A DNA stretch of 64,000 bases from Candidatus Microthrix parvicella Bio17-1. Lineage in GTDB: Bacteria; Actinomycetota; Acidimicrobiia; Acidimicrobiales; Microtrichaceae. The position numbers and the translations under genes were made by a program. Shown one piece after another: positions 52,944-63,610 of the stretch; position 1 is the first letter of the stretch; each line of letters starts with the position of its first letter. Under the pieces are notes generated by a model. The model saw nothing but the letters and a program-made list of their open reading frames with translations. It had not been told where the DNA came from and did not search any database. Location of the stretch: assembly GCF_000299415.1 (NCBI RefSeq), contig NZ_AMPG01000006.1:1-64000 (forward strand). Direction: 5' to 3'.

Positions 52944-54146
52944 GTGACCTTCCCCGGTAGACGCCAGTTCACGCTCGTGGCCACGTTGACGCTGCTGGTT
53001 CCGCTGGCAGCGTGCGCCGATCGGGATGTCGCCCAGGCCGACGACTACGGATCGCCGTTGGTGGCGGTCGAGGTGGAAGCGGTCGAGGTGGCGAGCCTGC
53101 CGCAACCCACCGAGTTGGTGGGGAGCAAGGATGGAACCCTGCTGGTCGGTCAGCGCACCGGTGTGGTGACACGCATCGACCCCGCCGGCAAGGTCGAACC
53201 GAGGGTGGTTGTCGACGTCTCGGACGACGTCGCCGAAACCGAAGGCGAAAGCGGCTTCCTGAGCATGGACCTGTCGGCCGACGAGGACGAGTTGTACATG
53301 GCCTACACGCGGGCGTCCGACGATGCGACCAGGCTGATGGGGTTTAAAATGAACGGAGACGGCACGGCGGAGACGCCGGGGCAAGAAATTCTGGTGGTGC
53401 CGCAGCCGGAGACATCTCACAACGGTGGCCGGGTGTATCTCGATGACGGCGGCCTGCTGTGGTGGGGGCTCGGGGACGGCGGGTATGGCATCGGCGCCAA
53501 GAATGGTCAGGATCCGGCAACATTCCTTGGGTCGATGATCCGTATCCGTCCCACCCTCGGCGGTGATGCGCCGTACGAGGTTCCCGATGACAATCCGTTC
53601 GTGGACGGCGTCACCCCGGACGGCTCGCGTGCGGCGCCCGAAGTGTGGATGTACGGCATGCGCAACCCGTGGCGCTTCGACTTCGACCCCGAGTCCGGTG
53701 ACCTGTGGGTTGCAGACGTGGGAAAGGAGGACTCCGAAGAGATCAACCTGCTGCCGGCGGATGAGGGTTTGGGGAAGGGAAAGAACCTCGGCTGGGATCT
53801 TCGGGAGGGCACCTTGCCGGTGGCTGACGGCGGTAGTGACGATCCACCCGTCGACCTGGTCGATCCCGTCTTCGAGTACGCCCACGATGAAGACCGATGC
53901 GCCGTGATCGGGGGTCTGTCGGTGCATGATGCTCCGAGTCTCCCCGACTTGAACCGCGTTTTCCTTTGGGGTGACTGGTGTGAGGGGCGACTCTTTGGGC
54001 TCGCCAACAACAAAGGCACGGTGAACGAACTGGACTTGGAGGCCTCGATTCCGAAGATCACCAGCTTTGGCCGCGGGGTCGACGGCGAGATCTATGCGGC
54101 GTCGGAGCGCAAGGACCTCGTCTGGCGACTGCAACAGGTCGGGTGA
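52944..54146 (+). CDS. PQQ-type sugar dehydrogenase lipoprotein (GSDH family)
   Basis: This is a 400-residue exported beta-propeller. The signal ends in LVPLAAC (lipobox). Family motifs are QPETSHNGGRVYLDDGG with the catalytic-type His, WWGLGDGGYG, YGMRNPWRFDFDP and LGWDLREG (partial quotes). Relatives oxidise sugars with pyrroloquinoline quinone. PQQ synthesis genes are not in the window, and some family members act otherwise. It starts with GTG. Confidence 0.86.
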   Translation: MTFPGRRQFTLVATLTLLVPLAACADRDVAQADDYGSPLVAVEVEAVEVASLPQPTELVGSKDGTLLVGQRTGVVTRIDPAGKVEPRVVVDVSDDVAETEGESGFLSMDLSADEDELYMAYTRASDDATRLMGFKMNGDGTAETPGQEILVVPQPETSHNGGRVYLDDGGLLWWGLGDGGYGIGAKNGQDPATFLGSMIRIRPTLGGDAPYEVPDDNPFVDGVTPDGSRAAPEVWMYGMRNPWRFDFDPESGDLWVADVGKEDSEEINLLPADEGLGKGKNLGWDLREGTLPVADGGSDDPPVDLVDPVFEYAHDEDRCAVIGGLSVHDAPSLPDLNRVFLWGDWCEGRLFGLANNKGTVNELDLEASIPKITSFGRGVDGEIYAASERKDLVWRLQQVG

Positions 54147-54171
54147 GGTTCCATTGCGCCGGCGATGTGCC

Positions 54172-54177
54172 TAGACT
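54172..54177 (+). promoter_or_regulatory. -10 element of the leu leader
   Basis: TAGACT lies seven bases before the GTG at 54185 inside the leader ORF. Transcription would begin at about that GTG. Confidence 0.45.
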
Positions 54178-54178
54178 G

Positions 54179-54217
54179 ATGGTCGTGAACACGCTCACGG
54201 GACTGCTCCTTAGTTAA
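54179..54217 (+). CDS. leuL: Leucine leader peptide of leuA
   Basis: A 12-codon ORF reads MVVNTLTGLLLS. Four of the twelve residues are leucine, three of them in a row (ctg ctc ctt). Translation may start at the GTG at 54185 as a leaderless message (ten residues). Ribosome stalling at the Leu codons when leucyl-tRNA is low would favour read-through into leuA. Confidence 0.8.
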   Translation: MVVNTLTGLLLS

Positions 54218-56056
<1,839 letters not shown>

Positions 56057-56115
56057 TCCGGACGGCCTGGTTAGCCTGCGGTGACAGGTGGTCAACTGAC
56101 GCGTTTGGAGCATGT

Positions 56116-56916
56116 ATGACTGCGCAACCCGCCGCACACGCACCCTCAGGTGATTCACCCGAGCACTCCGATCATCACTCCCACGCACCCGCCACCCGCT
56201 CCTCGGGACGTTCCGGGACCAACTGGCAGGTGCATCACCACCGCGACGTCTCCGGCGGCGCAGCAAGGGCGGCGGTGTTCGGCATTTCTGATGGACTGGT
56301 CTCCAATACGGCGCTCATCCTTGGCGTGGCAGGCGCCAACCCGCCCGCTAACACGGTGTTGGTGGCCGGCTTGGCCGGGTTGGTCGCAGGGGCGGTGTCG
56401 ATGGCAGCCGGCGAGTATGTGTCGATGCAGGCACAGAAGGAGCTCATCCAGCGGGAGCTGAGCGTCGAGGCGGCGGCGATCAAAAACCATCCCGAGAGCG
56501 AACACCGTGAGCTGGTGAGGTTGTACCGGTCGCGTGGGGTCGATCGTCAGACCGCCGAGCGAATGTCGACCCAGGTCATGGCCGACCCCGAGCTGGCTCT
56601 TGAGGTGCACGCCATGGAGGAGTTGGGTCTGCATGCGGAGTCGATCGGCTCGCCATGGCAGGCGGCCGGGTCGTCGTTTGTCGCCTTCACGGTTGGCGCC
56701 ATCGTGCCGCTGGTGCCGTGGATCATCGGCTCGGGTACGGGCGCCATCGTGGCGTCGGTGCTGGCGGCCGTGGTCTTGTCAGCAGTGGTCGGCGGGTTGC
56801 TGGCGAGGTTTACCGAGCGATCGGTGGTGCTGTCCGGCCTGCGGCAGGTGCTGATCACCGCATTCTCGTGCCTCATCACCTTCGGTATCGGCTCGGCGGT
56901 CGGTGCCAACGTCTAA
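56116..56916 (+). CDS. VIT1/CCC1-family transporter
   Basis: This is a 266-residue protein. A His-rich start (HSDHHSHAPAT) precedes five membrane helices. VFGISDGLVSNTALILGVAGA and SMAAGEYVSMQAQKEL (partial) are family signatures. The cytoplasmic helical region (EAAAIKNHPESEHREL and following) carries acidic metal-binding positions. Relatives move iron or manganese out of the cytoplasm. A ggag site precedes the ATG. The gene overlaps lhr by 14 bases. Confidence 0.9.
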   Translation: MTAQPAAHAPSGDSPEHSDHHSHAPATRSSGRSGTNWQVHHHRDVSGGAARAAVFGISDGLVSNTALILGVAGANPPANTVLVAGLAGLVAGAVSMAAGEYVSMQAQKELIQRELSVEAAAIKNHPESEHRELVRLYRSRGVDRQTAERMSTQVMADPELALEVHAMEELGLHAESIGSPWQAAGSSFVAFTVGAIVPLVPWIIGSGTGAIVASVLAAVVLSAVVGGLLARFTERSVVLSGLRQVLITAFSCLITFGIGSAVGANV

Positions 56917-59900
56917 GGGCCGCGACGCCCAGGGTGTTGCACCGGTGCCGTTTTCTCCGCCGGTTCGCTCCTGGTTCGAGGCTGCTTTTCCCGAACCGAC
57001 GTTGGCGCAGGCTCGGGCCTGGCCGTCGATTGCCGCCGGCGAACACACGTTGTTGTGTGCCCCGACCGGGTCGGGCAAAACCCTCGCCGCGTTTCTCTGG
57101 GCCATCGACCGCATCGGATCGGCCCCGAGCCGGGAAGCCGGTGGCACCCGGGTGGTGTACCTGTCGCCCCTGCGGGCCTTGGCCGTCGACATTGAAAAGA
57201 ACCTTCGCAGCCCGATCCGCGGCATCGAACTGGCGGCCCAGCGGGTGGGTGGGTCATTTGTCGCCCCTTCGGTGGGGTTGCGCACCGGCGACACGTCGCC
57301 GGAGGAACGACGCAAGATGGCCAAGCGGCCTCCCGACATTCTGGTCACCACCCCCGAGTCGCTCTACCTGCTGTTGACCTCGGCGGCGCGGGATGGCCTG
57401 GCGTCGGTGGAGACGGTGATCGTCGACGAGATCCACGCGCTGGCCCCCACCAAGCGCGGCGCCCACATGGCGCTCAGCCTGGAACGCCTTCACACCTGGG
57501 TCACGGCCCACGGGTACCCGACCCCCCAACGCATCGGCCTCTCGGCCACCCAGCGTCCGCTGGAGACCGTGGCCGACTTTCTGGGCGGGCGCGACGTGGA
57601 CGGGGCGGTGTCCAAACCACGGCCGGTGCGCATCGTCGACGCGGGTATCACCAAGGAACTCGACCTGGAGGTTCGGGTCCCGGTCGAGGACATGGCGTCG
57701 CTCGGCACCATCGTCGAAGAACCCCAGGCGGGCGCTGCGGCGGCCGGACCCCAGCGGCGCAGCATCTGGCCCTCGATGCATCCGGCCTTGCTTGAACTGG
57801 TGGAGCAGCACAGATCGACGCTGATCTTCGTGAACGCTCGGCGTATGGCCGAGCGCCTGTCAAGCCGCCTCAACGAACTCCACGACGAGGCGATCGCATT
57901 GAAAGCCGAAGCGACGGATGGAACGACGGGGTCGCTTCAGCCTTCTCGGTCAGACGTGGTTGCCGCCGGGGCCGAGTCGATCGGCACGTCCAACCCGGAC
58001 GGTGTCGAGCTGGTGAAGGCCCACCACGGGTCGCTGTCGCGTGAGCGTCGGCTGATGATCGAGGACGAGCTGAAACGGGGCACCCTCGCCGGGCTGGTTG
58101 CCACCTCCAGCCTGGAGCTGGGGATCGATATGGGGGCGGTCGACCTGGTGATCCAGGTGGCCTCACCAGGCTCGGTGGCCGCCGGCCTGCAACGCATCGG
58201 CCGGGCGGGCCACCAGGTGGGTGTTCCATCGCGGGGACGCATCTTTCCTCGCCATCGTGCCGACCTGCTCGAGACGGCGGTGGTGGCCGAGCGCATGCAC
58301 TCCGGTGAAATCGAGCACACCAAAATCGTTCGCAACCCGTTGGACGTGCTTGCCCAGCAGTTGGTGGCCACGGTGGCGTTGGAAGACGTCAGCGTCGAAG
58401 GTTTGTACGCATTGGCTCGGGGCACGGCCAACTTTGCCGAACTTTCGGAGGTCCAGTTTCGCAACACGCTGGACCTGGTGTCGGGTCGCTACCCGGCCGA
58501 GGAGTTTGGGGGGCTGTCCCCGCGGGTGGTGTGGGACCGTACCGACGACGTGGTGCGGGCCCGGCGGGGCACCCAACGAATCGCCGTCACCTCCGGCGGC
58601 ACGATCCCCGACCGTGGTCTGTTCGCCGTCGTGCTGCCCGACGGCACCCGGGTGGGTGAACTCGACGAGGAGATGGTGTACGAGAGTCGGGTTGGCGAGA
58701 CCTTCCTCCTTGGTGCCACCACCTGGCGGATCGAGGACATCACGTTCCAGAAGGTCGTGGTCACGCCTTCGCCCGGAGTGCCGGGCAAAATGCCTTTTTG
58801 GCATGGTGATGGTCCAGGCCGCCCCGCGGAGCTGGGTCGGGCGGTCGGTGCGTTCGTGCGCGAGCTGCGCTCAAGTACCGAGTCTGAGGCCTCGACTCGT
58901 CTGCACGCGGCGGGGTTGGACCCGTGGGCCACCGACAACCTCCTTGGTTATCTTCGTGAACAGGCCGAGGCCACCGATGTGGTGCCCGACGACCGCACCA
59001 TTGTGGTTGAGCGGTTTCGCGACGAGATTGGCGACTGGCGCGTCTGCGTGCTGTCGCCTTTCGGCGGTCGGGTGCACGCACCCTGGGCGGTGGCATTGCG
59101 TCAACGCCTGGCCGACCGCTGGGACTCAGAGCTGGGTGAGGGCGCCGTCGAGGTGATGTGGGCCGATGATGGCATCGTCATCCGACTGCCCGAGTCGGTG
59201 GACGAGCTTCCGCTTGAGGAACTGATGATCGACCCGGACGAGGCCGAGGCCCTGGTGGTGGCGGCGTTACCGTCCACTGCTGCATTCGCCTCGGCCTTCC
59301 GCGAATCTGCGGCTCGCTCGCTGCTGTTGCCCAAGCGTCGTCCAGATCGACGCACCCCGTTGTGGCAGCAGCGCCAACGGGCCGCCGACCTGTTGGGGGT
59401 TGCCGCCAAGTATCCGCAGTTTCCCATCCTGTTGGAGGCCACCCGAGAACTGTTGGAGGATCACTTCGATCTCCCGGCGCTGCGCACATTGTTGGGCGAT
59501 CTGGCGCAGCGACGAACCCGCCTGGTGGCCGTCGACACCGACAGCGCCTCGCCGTTTGCTCAGTCACTCGTGTTCGGGTGGGTGGCGGTGTACCTGTACG
59601 AGGGTGACGCCCCGTTGGCCGAGCGTCGGGCCGCGGCATTGGCCCTCGACCGAGACCTACTCGCCGACCTGCTGGGCTCGGAGGAACTGCGGTCGTTGTT
59701 GGATGCCGACGTGGTGGCCGCCGTCGAGCTGGAGCGTCAGCGGTTGGCCGACGGCCGGCGCGCACGCGACGGCGACGAGGCCCACGACCTGCTGCGAGCC
59801 CTCGGGCCGCTGGCGGCCGGCGACGTCGAGGTTCGCAGCCAGGGGGATGCCGCCACGGTCGCCACGTGGATCGACGAGTTGGTGACCGCCCGACGCGTCT

Positions 59901-61594
59901 ATGAGGTGAACGTTGCCGGCGAGGCACGCCTCGCTGCGGCCGAGGATGCGGGGCGGCTGCGCGACGCGCTCGGCGTGCCGGTGCCGCTGGGGCTACCCAC
60001 TGAGTTCACCGAGGCGGGCCCCACGCCGGTGCGTGACCTGGTCGGCCGCTACGCCCGCACCCATGGGCCTTTCACCGCCGTTGAATTGGCCGCCTGGTTT
60101 GGCTTTCCACTCGACGTGGTTCGGGTCACCCTGGAGGCGCTGGCATCCGACGGCGTCGTCACCTCGGGCGAGTTTCGCCCGGGGGGTGCAGGCACCGAGT
60201 GGGTTGACTCCGAGGTGCTCCGCCAGCTGCGCCGCCGCAGCTTGGCGGCCCTGCGGCGCGAGATCGAGCCGGTCGACGGCGACGCGCTGGCTCGTTTCCT
60301 GCCCGCCTGGCAACACGTCGGCAGCCGCCGAACCGGCGCCGATGCGGTGGCCGATGCCGTCGAGACGCTGGAGGGCGCCGCCCTGGCCGTCTCGATCCTT
60401 GACGCCGACCTGCTGGGCGTGCGCGTGCGCGACTACAGCCCGTCGATGCTCGACGAGCTGTGCACGTCGGGTGAGGTGGTCTGGGCTGGTGCCGGGTCGC
60501 TGGGTGCCAGCGACGGGCGTATCAGGCTGGCGTTCCGCGACCGGGCGGCGCTGCTGTTGCCCGACCCGATCGAGGTACCCGACGAGCCCCATCACGTCGC
60601 AATCACCAATCACCTGGCCGCCTCGGGGGCGTCGTTCTGGAGCGATCTGAAAGCCGCCATCGCCACCGCCGAGTTGCCCTACGACGACCCGACCGTGCTG
60701 GAAGCGCTGTGGGATCTGGTGTGGGCAGGCGCCGTCACCAACGACTCGCTTGCGCCGGTCCGGTCGCGCGTGGCCGCCGGGCCGCGTCGCCGGGCCGCGG
60801 GCGGCGGGGCCGGGAAACGTGGTGGTCGAGCCGGGCGTCGGGGCGCTGGTCGCCCTCGGGCCGGACGCATCTCCAGGCTTGGTCCACCCGCGGCTGCGGG
60901 CCGCTGGTCGCTGGTGGCGGGGTTGACCGGCGGCGCCCGGGCAGCGGCCGGGTCGAGTTCCGTGGAGGTGCGCACCGCCCGGGCGATGAGCCTGCTCGAC
61001 CGCTACGGGGTGCTCACGCGGGAGATGGCGCTGGCCGAGGGTGCCGAGGGTGGCTTCGCCGGCGTGTACCCGGTGCTCAAGTTGTTGGAGGAGCGGGGCG
61101 AGGTGCGCCGCGGCTACTTCGTCGCCGGCCTGGGGGCTGCTCAGTTCGCTCACGAGGGTGCCGCCGAACGACTGCGCACTGAACGCGAGTCGGTCCCGAC
61201 CGAACCTCAGGTGCACACGCTGGCGGCGGTCGACACCGCCCAGCCCTACGGCGCAGCTCTGGCCTGGCCCGACTCGTCCGGCAGCCCGACCCGCACCGTG
61301 GGTGCCCACGTGGTGCTCATCGATGGTTTGCTTGCTGCGTATCTCGACCGTGGCGGCCGCACCCTGATCACCTTCCAGAGCGGCGACGGAAACGACAGCA
61401 GCGACAGCCGTGGGAACGCCGCTGCCCGAACCGAGCTGTGGGTGCCCGCCCTGGCCCGGTTGGTCAACGATGGCCGGGTCGCCAGGATCGAGTTGGGCAC
61501 CATCGATGGCGAGCCGTCGTCGTCGCACCCGCTCGCCAACACCTTCAAAGCGGCTGGCTTCCAGACCGGCTATCGGGGCCTCACCCTCCGCTGA
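56903..61594 (+). CDS. lhr: Large ATP-dependent helicase Lhr
   Basis: This is a 1563-residue superfamily 2 helicase that translocates on single-stranded DNA and is linked to repair. Walker A APTGSGKT is at 53-60, VTTPESLYLLL at ~148-158, DEIH at 175-178, and motif VI QRIGRAGHQ at ~430. The Lhr core continues through winged-helix regions to ~860. The C-terminal half follows the bacterial Lhr extension. A Gly/Arg-rich basic stretch (~1289-1329) interrupts it. The GTG start overlaps the transporter gene. Confidence 0.95.
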   Translation: MPTSKGRDAQGVAPVPFSPPVRSWFEAAFPEPTLAQARAWPSIAAGEHTLLCAPTGSGKTLAAFLWAIDRIGSAPSREAGGTRVVYLSPLRALAVDIEKNLRSPIRGIELAAQRVGGSFVAPSVGLRTGDTSPEERRKMAKRPPDILVTTPESLYLLLTSAARDGLASVETVIVDEIHALAPTKRGAHMALSLERLHTWVTAHGYPTPQRIGLSATQRPLETVADFLGGRDVDGAVSKPRPVRIVDAGITKELDLEVRVPVEDMASLGTIVEEPQAGAAAAGPQRRSIWPSMHPALLELVEQHRSTLIFVNARRMAERLSSRLNELHDEAIALKAEATDGTTGSLQPSRSDVVAAGAESIGTSNPDGVELVKAHHGSLSRERRLMIEDELKRGTLAGLVATSSLELGIDMGAVDLVIQVASPGSVAAGLQRIGRAGHQVGVPSRGRIFPRHRADLLETAVVAERMHSGEIEHTKIVRNPLDVLAQQLVATVALEDVSVEGLYALARGTANFAELSEVQFRNTLDLVSGRYPAEEFGGLSPRVVWDRTDDVVRARRGTQRIAVTSGGTIPDRGLFAVVLPDGTRVGELDEEMVYESRVGETFLLGATTWRIEDITFQKVVVTPSPGVPGKMPFWHGDGPGRPAELGRAVGAFVRELRSSTESEASTRLHAAGLDPWATDNLLGYLREQAEATDVVPDDRTIVVERFRDEIGDWRVCVLSPFGGRVHAPWAVALRQRLADRWDSELGEGAVEVMWADDGIVIRLPESVDELPLEELMIDPDEAEALVVAALPSTAAFASAFRESAARSLLLPKRRPDRRTPLWQQRQRAADLLGVAAKYPQFPILLEATRELLEDHFDLPALRTLLGDLAQRRTRLVAVDTDSASPFAQSLVFGWVAVYLYEGDAPLAERRAAALALDRDLLADLLGSEELRSLLDADVVAAVELERQRLADGRRARDGDEAHDLLRALGPLAAGDVEVRSQGDAATVATWIDELVTARRVYEVNVAGEARLAAAEDAGRLRDALGVPVPLGLPTEFTEAGPTPVRDLVGRYARTHGPFTAVELAAWFGFPLDVVRVTLEALASDGVVTSGEFRPGGAGTEWVDSEVLRQLRRRSLAALRREIEPVDGDALARFLPAWQHVGSRRTGADAVADAVETLEGAALAVSILDADLLGVRVRDYSPSMLDELCTSGEVVWAGAGSLGASDGRIRLAFRDRAALLLPDPIEVPDEPHHVAITNHLAASGASFWSDLKAAIATAELPYDDPTVLEALWDLVWAGAVTNDSLAPVRSRVAAGPRRRAAGGGAGKRGGRAGRRGAGRPRAGRISRLGPPAAAGRWSLVAGLTGGARAAAGSSSVEVRTARAMSLLDRYGVLTREMALAEGAEGGFAGVYPVLKLLEERGEVRRGYFVAGLGAAQFAHEGAAERLRTERESVPTEPQVHTLAAVDTAQPYGAALAWPDSSGSPTRTVGAHVVLIDGLLAAYLDRGGRTLITFQSGDGNDSSDSRGNAAARTELWVPALARLVNDGRVARIELGTIDGEPSSSHPLANTFKAAGFQTGYRGLTLR

Positions 61595-61825
61595 TACGTC
61601 AGGTTGGTCAGTGTGGTGGCCGATCTGGGTTGGCTCTGCGTCCAAGAGTTGCCTCCAGGAGTGCCCACATGGGGGGCTCAGAGCTGCCTGCCCGGGCTCC
61701 AACGAGGTCGGTGTGATTTCAAGCCAAGTGCGCCTCCTCAGGAACAAGTTGTGCCACCCCTGTTTCCATCGATCAGGCGTGACACGGCATCGTCAACGGA
61801 GACGGCAGACCGGATGGAGGTCGCA
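61595..61825. other. Noncoding gap, nothing recognised
   Basis: The 231 bases between lhr and the helix-turn-helix gene have lower coding signal and no RNA gene or strong terminator that I can see. A 78-codon frame (61604-61840) has no recognisable motif. It could be the remnant of a lost partner gene. Confidence 0.4.
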
Positions 61826-62245
61826 TCAGGATTCCGGTGAAGCCATGATCGTACCGCTTCGAATCGCCGTTGGACCTTGGCAGCGCCAGATCAGGTCGAT
61901 CAGCGGTGACGTTTCGCTGGGCTCGGTGAGGATCACGTCGCTGACGACCGGCCGCCCAAGTAGTTGTGTCGAACTGGCGGTCAGCATGAAGTCACCTACC
62001 CGGATCGGGTAGAGCGCATCAGCGGTCGCAGCGAGTTCGTCGGGTGCTTGGCGACACCGGACGATGTCGGCGCGCAGGTAGCTGAGTGCAGCGACGCGAG
62101 AGACCCGACGGTGACCGTGAGCGCCCTGCGTCCGCCGAAACGGGATCTCGCCACTCTTGAGGAGCCGAATCAGGGTCGGCCTCGACCCACCGATCAGGCG
62201 CGCGGCCTCCTCGGCCGTGAGGCCATCGCGGCGGTCTTCCGACAA
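61826..62245 (-). CDS. Excisionase-type helix-turn-helix protein
   Basis: The protein is about 139 residues from a TTG start with ggaggg eight bases upstream. A MerR/excisionase-like DNA-binding domain (LTAEEAARLIGGSRPTLIRL, GHRRVSRVAALSYLRAD) resembles antitoxins that pair with PIN toxins. No PIN gene is beside it. The C-terminal ~60 residues are unrecognised and may be frayed. It may be a solitary regulator or a decayed antitoxin. Confidence 0.6.
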   Translation of the reverse strand: MSEDRRDGLTAEEAARLIGGSRPTLIRLLKSGEIPFRRTQGAHGHRRVSRVAALSYLRADIVRCRQAPDELAATADALYPIRVGDFMLTASSTQLLGRPVVSDVILTEPSETSPLIDLIWRCQGPTAIRSGTIMASPES

Positions 62246-62331
62246 GAGGACTGCCCTCCAGGCCGCAGTAGACCGACAGCTTCGGAGAGGTTCGATGGGT
62301 CGAAGGTGGTCAACCCCTTCGGGGGACAGGA

Positions 62332-62628
62332 TCAGTCGGCGATGAACTGGACCGATTGACGGGCGGCCACCACCGGTTCGACGTGCTCGGTAACCACCGC
62401 ACGGTGTGCGGGGTGTGCAAGGTAGGTGCGCCACGCGCGCTCGTCGGCGAACTCTCCGACCAGCGCCAGGGTGGCGTTGTCGTCGCGCAGGCCGAGGTCC
62501 TCGCCCACCCGATACGAGAGAATCTCAGGAATCTGGGCGGGGAGCCCACGTAGGGCCTCGACCAGGCCCTTGACCTCGGCCGGGCGGGCGTCGGGGCGGA
62601 CCGTCATCAACAGCACGTGGCGGAACAT
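62332..62628 (-). CDS. Dabb (stress-responsive A/B barrel) domain protein
   Basis: This is a 98-residue dimeric ferredoxin-like protein. FRHVLLMTVRPDARPAEVKGLV and the closing HPAHRAVVTEHVEPVVAA (partial) are typical of the Dabb family. The biochemical role is unknown. The ATG has aagga seven bases before it. It diverges from the YbaK gene with 14 bases between start codons. Confidence 0.87.
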   Translation of the reverse strand: MFRHVLLMTVRPDARPAEVKGLVEALRGLPAQIPEILSYRVGEDLGLRDDNATLALVGEFADERAWRTYLAHPAHRAVVTEHVEPVVAARQSVQFIAD

Positions 62629-62642
62629 GGGAACATCCTTCC

Positions 62643-63158
62643 ATGACCAACGAAACCTCTGCGACCGCCGACGCGTCTGGAACTGCGACGTCAGGCAGCC
62701 TTGCTCGGGTGGCACGGGCTCTTGAGGCTGCCGGTATCGACGCCGAAGTTCGGCACTTCGACGAATCGACACGCACCGCAGCGGATGCTGCCGCGGCGCT
62801 CGGAGTGCATCAGGCCCAAATTGCCAAGACACTGGTGTTTTTGGCCGACGGTGAACCCATGGTGGTGGTGATGGGCGGGGATGATCGGGTGGATACTGCG
62901 GCGTTGGGCACGGTGCTGAACGGGGCGATGATCGGCCGGGCGGACGCGGACGCTGTGCGCCGCGGCACCGGCTTCGCCATTGGTGGGGTGAGCCCTGCCG
63001 GACTGCCCGGTGGCCTCACCGTGCTGGTCGACCGCTCGTTGAGCGACATCGGGGAGATCTGGGCGGCCGCGGGCACCCCAACGAGCGTGTACCGCACCAG
63101 TTTCACCGAACTGCTGATGGTGACCCGCGGGCGAGAGGTGTCGGTGGCCCAGCAATGA
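62643..63158 (+). CDS. YbaK/EbsC-family aminoacyl-tRNA deacylase
   Basis: This is a 171-residue protein. The catalytic-type Lys62 lies in HQAQIAKTLVFLADG, and GGVSPAGLPGGLTVLVDRSL (partial) is the Gly-rich loop of the family. Relatives clear Cys-tRNA-Pro or similar mischarged tRNAs. The start has no Shine-Dalgarno. It overlaps the NYN gene by four bases. Confidence 0.92.
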   Translation: MTNETSATADASGTATSGSLARVARALEAAGIDAEVRHFDESTRTAADAAAALGVHQAQIAKTLVFLADGEPMVVVMGGDDRVDTAALGTVLNGAMIGRADADAVRRGTGFAIGGVSPAGLPGGLTVLVDRSLSDIGEIWAAAGTPTSVYRTSFTELLMVTRGREVSVAQQ

Positions 63159-63586
63159 CCGAAGGCCCAGCAATGATTGATGATCCGGTGAGCGCAGCGG
63201 TGCCGCTGTGGGTGATCGACGGCAACAACGTGATGGGTTCGGCCGCCGACGGCTGGTGGAACGACCCTGCCGCTGCTGCGGCACGGCTGGCCGAACGGGT
63301 TGGGCGCTGGGCCCGGTCGACCGACGCCTCGCTGGTGCTGGTGTTCGACGGGGCACCCAACGACGCGATCTCTGCAGCGGCCGGCGGCAACCTGGAGGTG
63401 CTGTTTGCCCGCCGGAAGGGTCGTGATGCGGCCGATGACCGCATCGTCGAGGAGGTGGCGGCCCGCTACGCCGAACATCCCCAGACCACCGTGGTCACGT
63501 CCGATCGCGGGCTGATTGCCCGTCTGCCCCCCGGCGTGATCACTGCGGGTGCCGGGCGGTTTTTGCGTTCGCTCACCGAGTTGTAG
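63155..63586 (+). CDS. YacP-like NYN-domain nuclease
   Basis: This is a 143-residue protein with a PIN/NYN-type fold. Conserved acids are Asp22 (VIDGNNVMG), the FDGAP strand, the GRDAADDRIVEE cluster and TSDRGL. It is related to B. subtilis YacP/Rae1, which cuts RNA at the ribosome. Activity here is inferred. The ATGA overlap with the deacylase gene suggests a joint role in translation quality control. Confidence 0.85.
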   Translation: MTEGPAMIDDPVSAAVPLWVIDGNNVMGSAADGWWNDPAAAAARLAERVGRWARSTDASLVLVFDGAPNDAISAAAGGNLEVLFARRKGRDAADDRIVEEVAARYAEHPQTTVVTSDRGLIARLPPGVITAGAGRFLRSLTEL

Positions 63587-63610
63587 GTACTCGTAGAGGT
63601 CGGTACGGCT

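Noticed and set aside
59993-61747. A 584-codon minus-strand frame under lhr
   Set aside because: No recognisable domain, biased composition, and full overlap with the conserved C-terminal half of Lhr.
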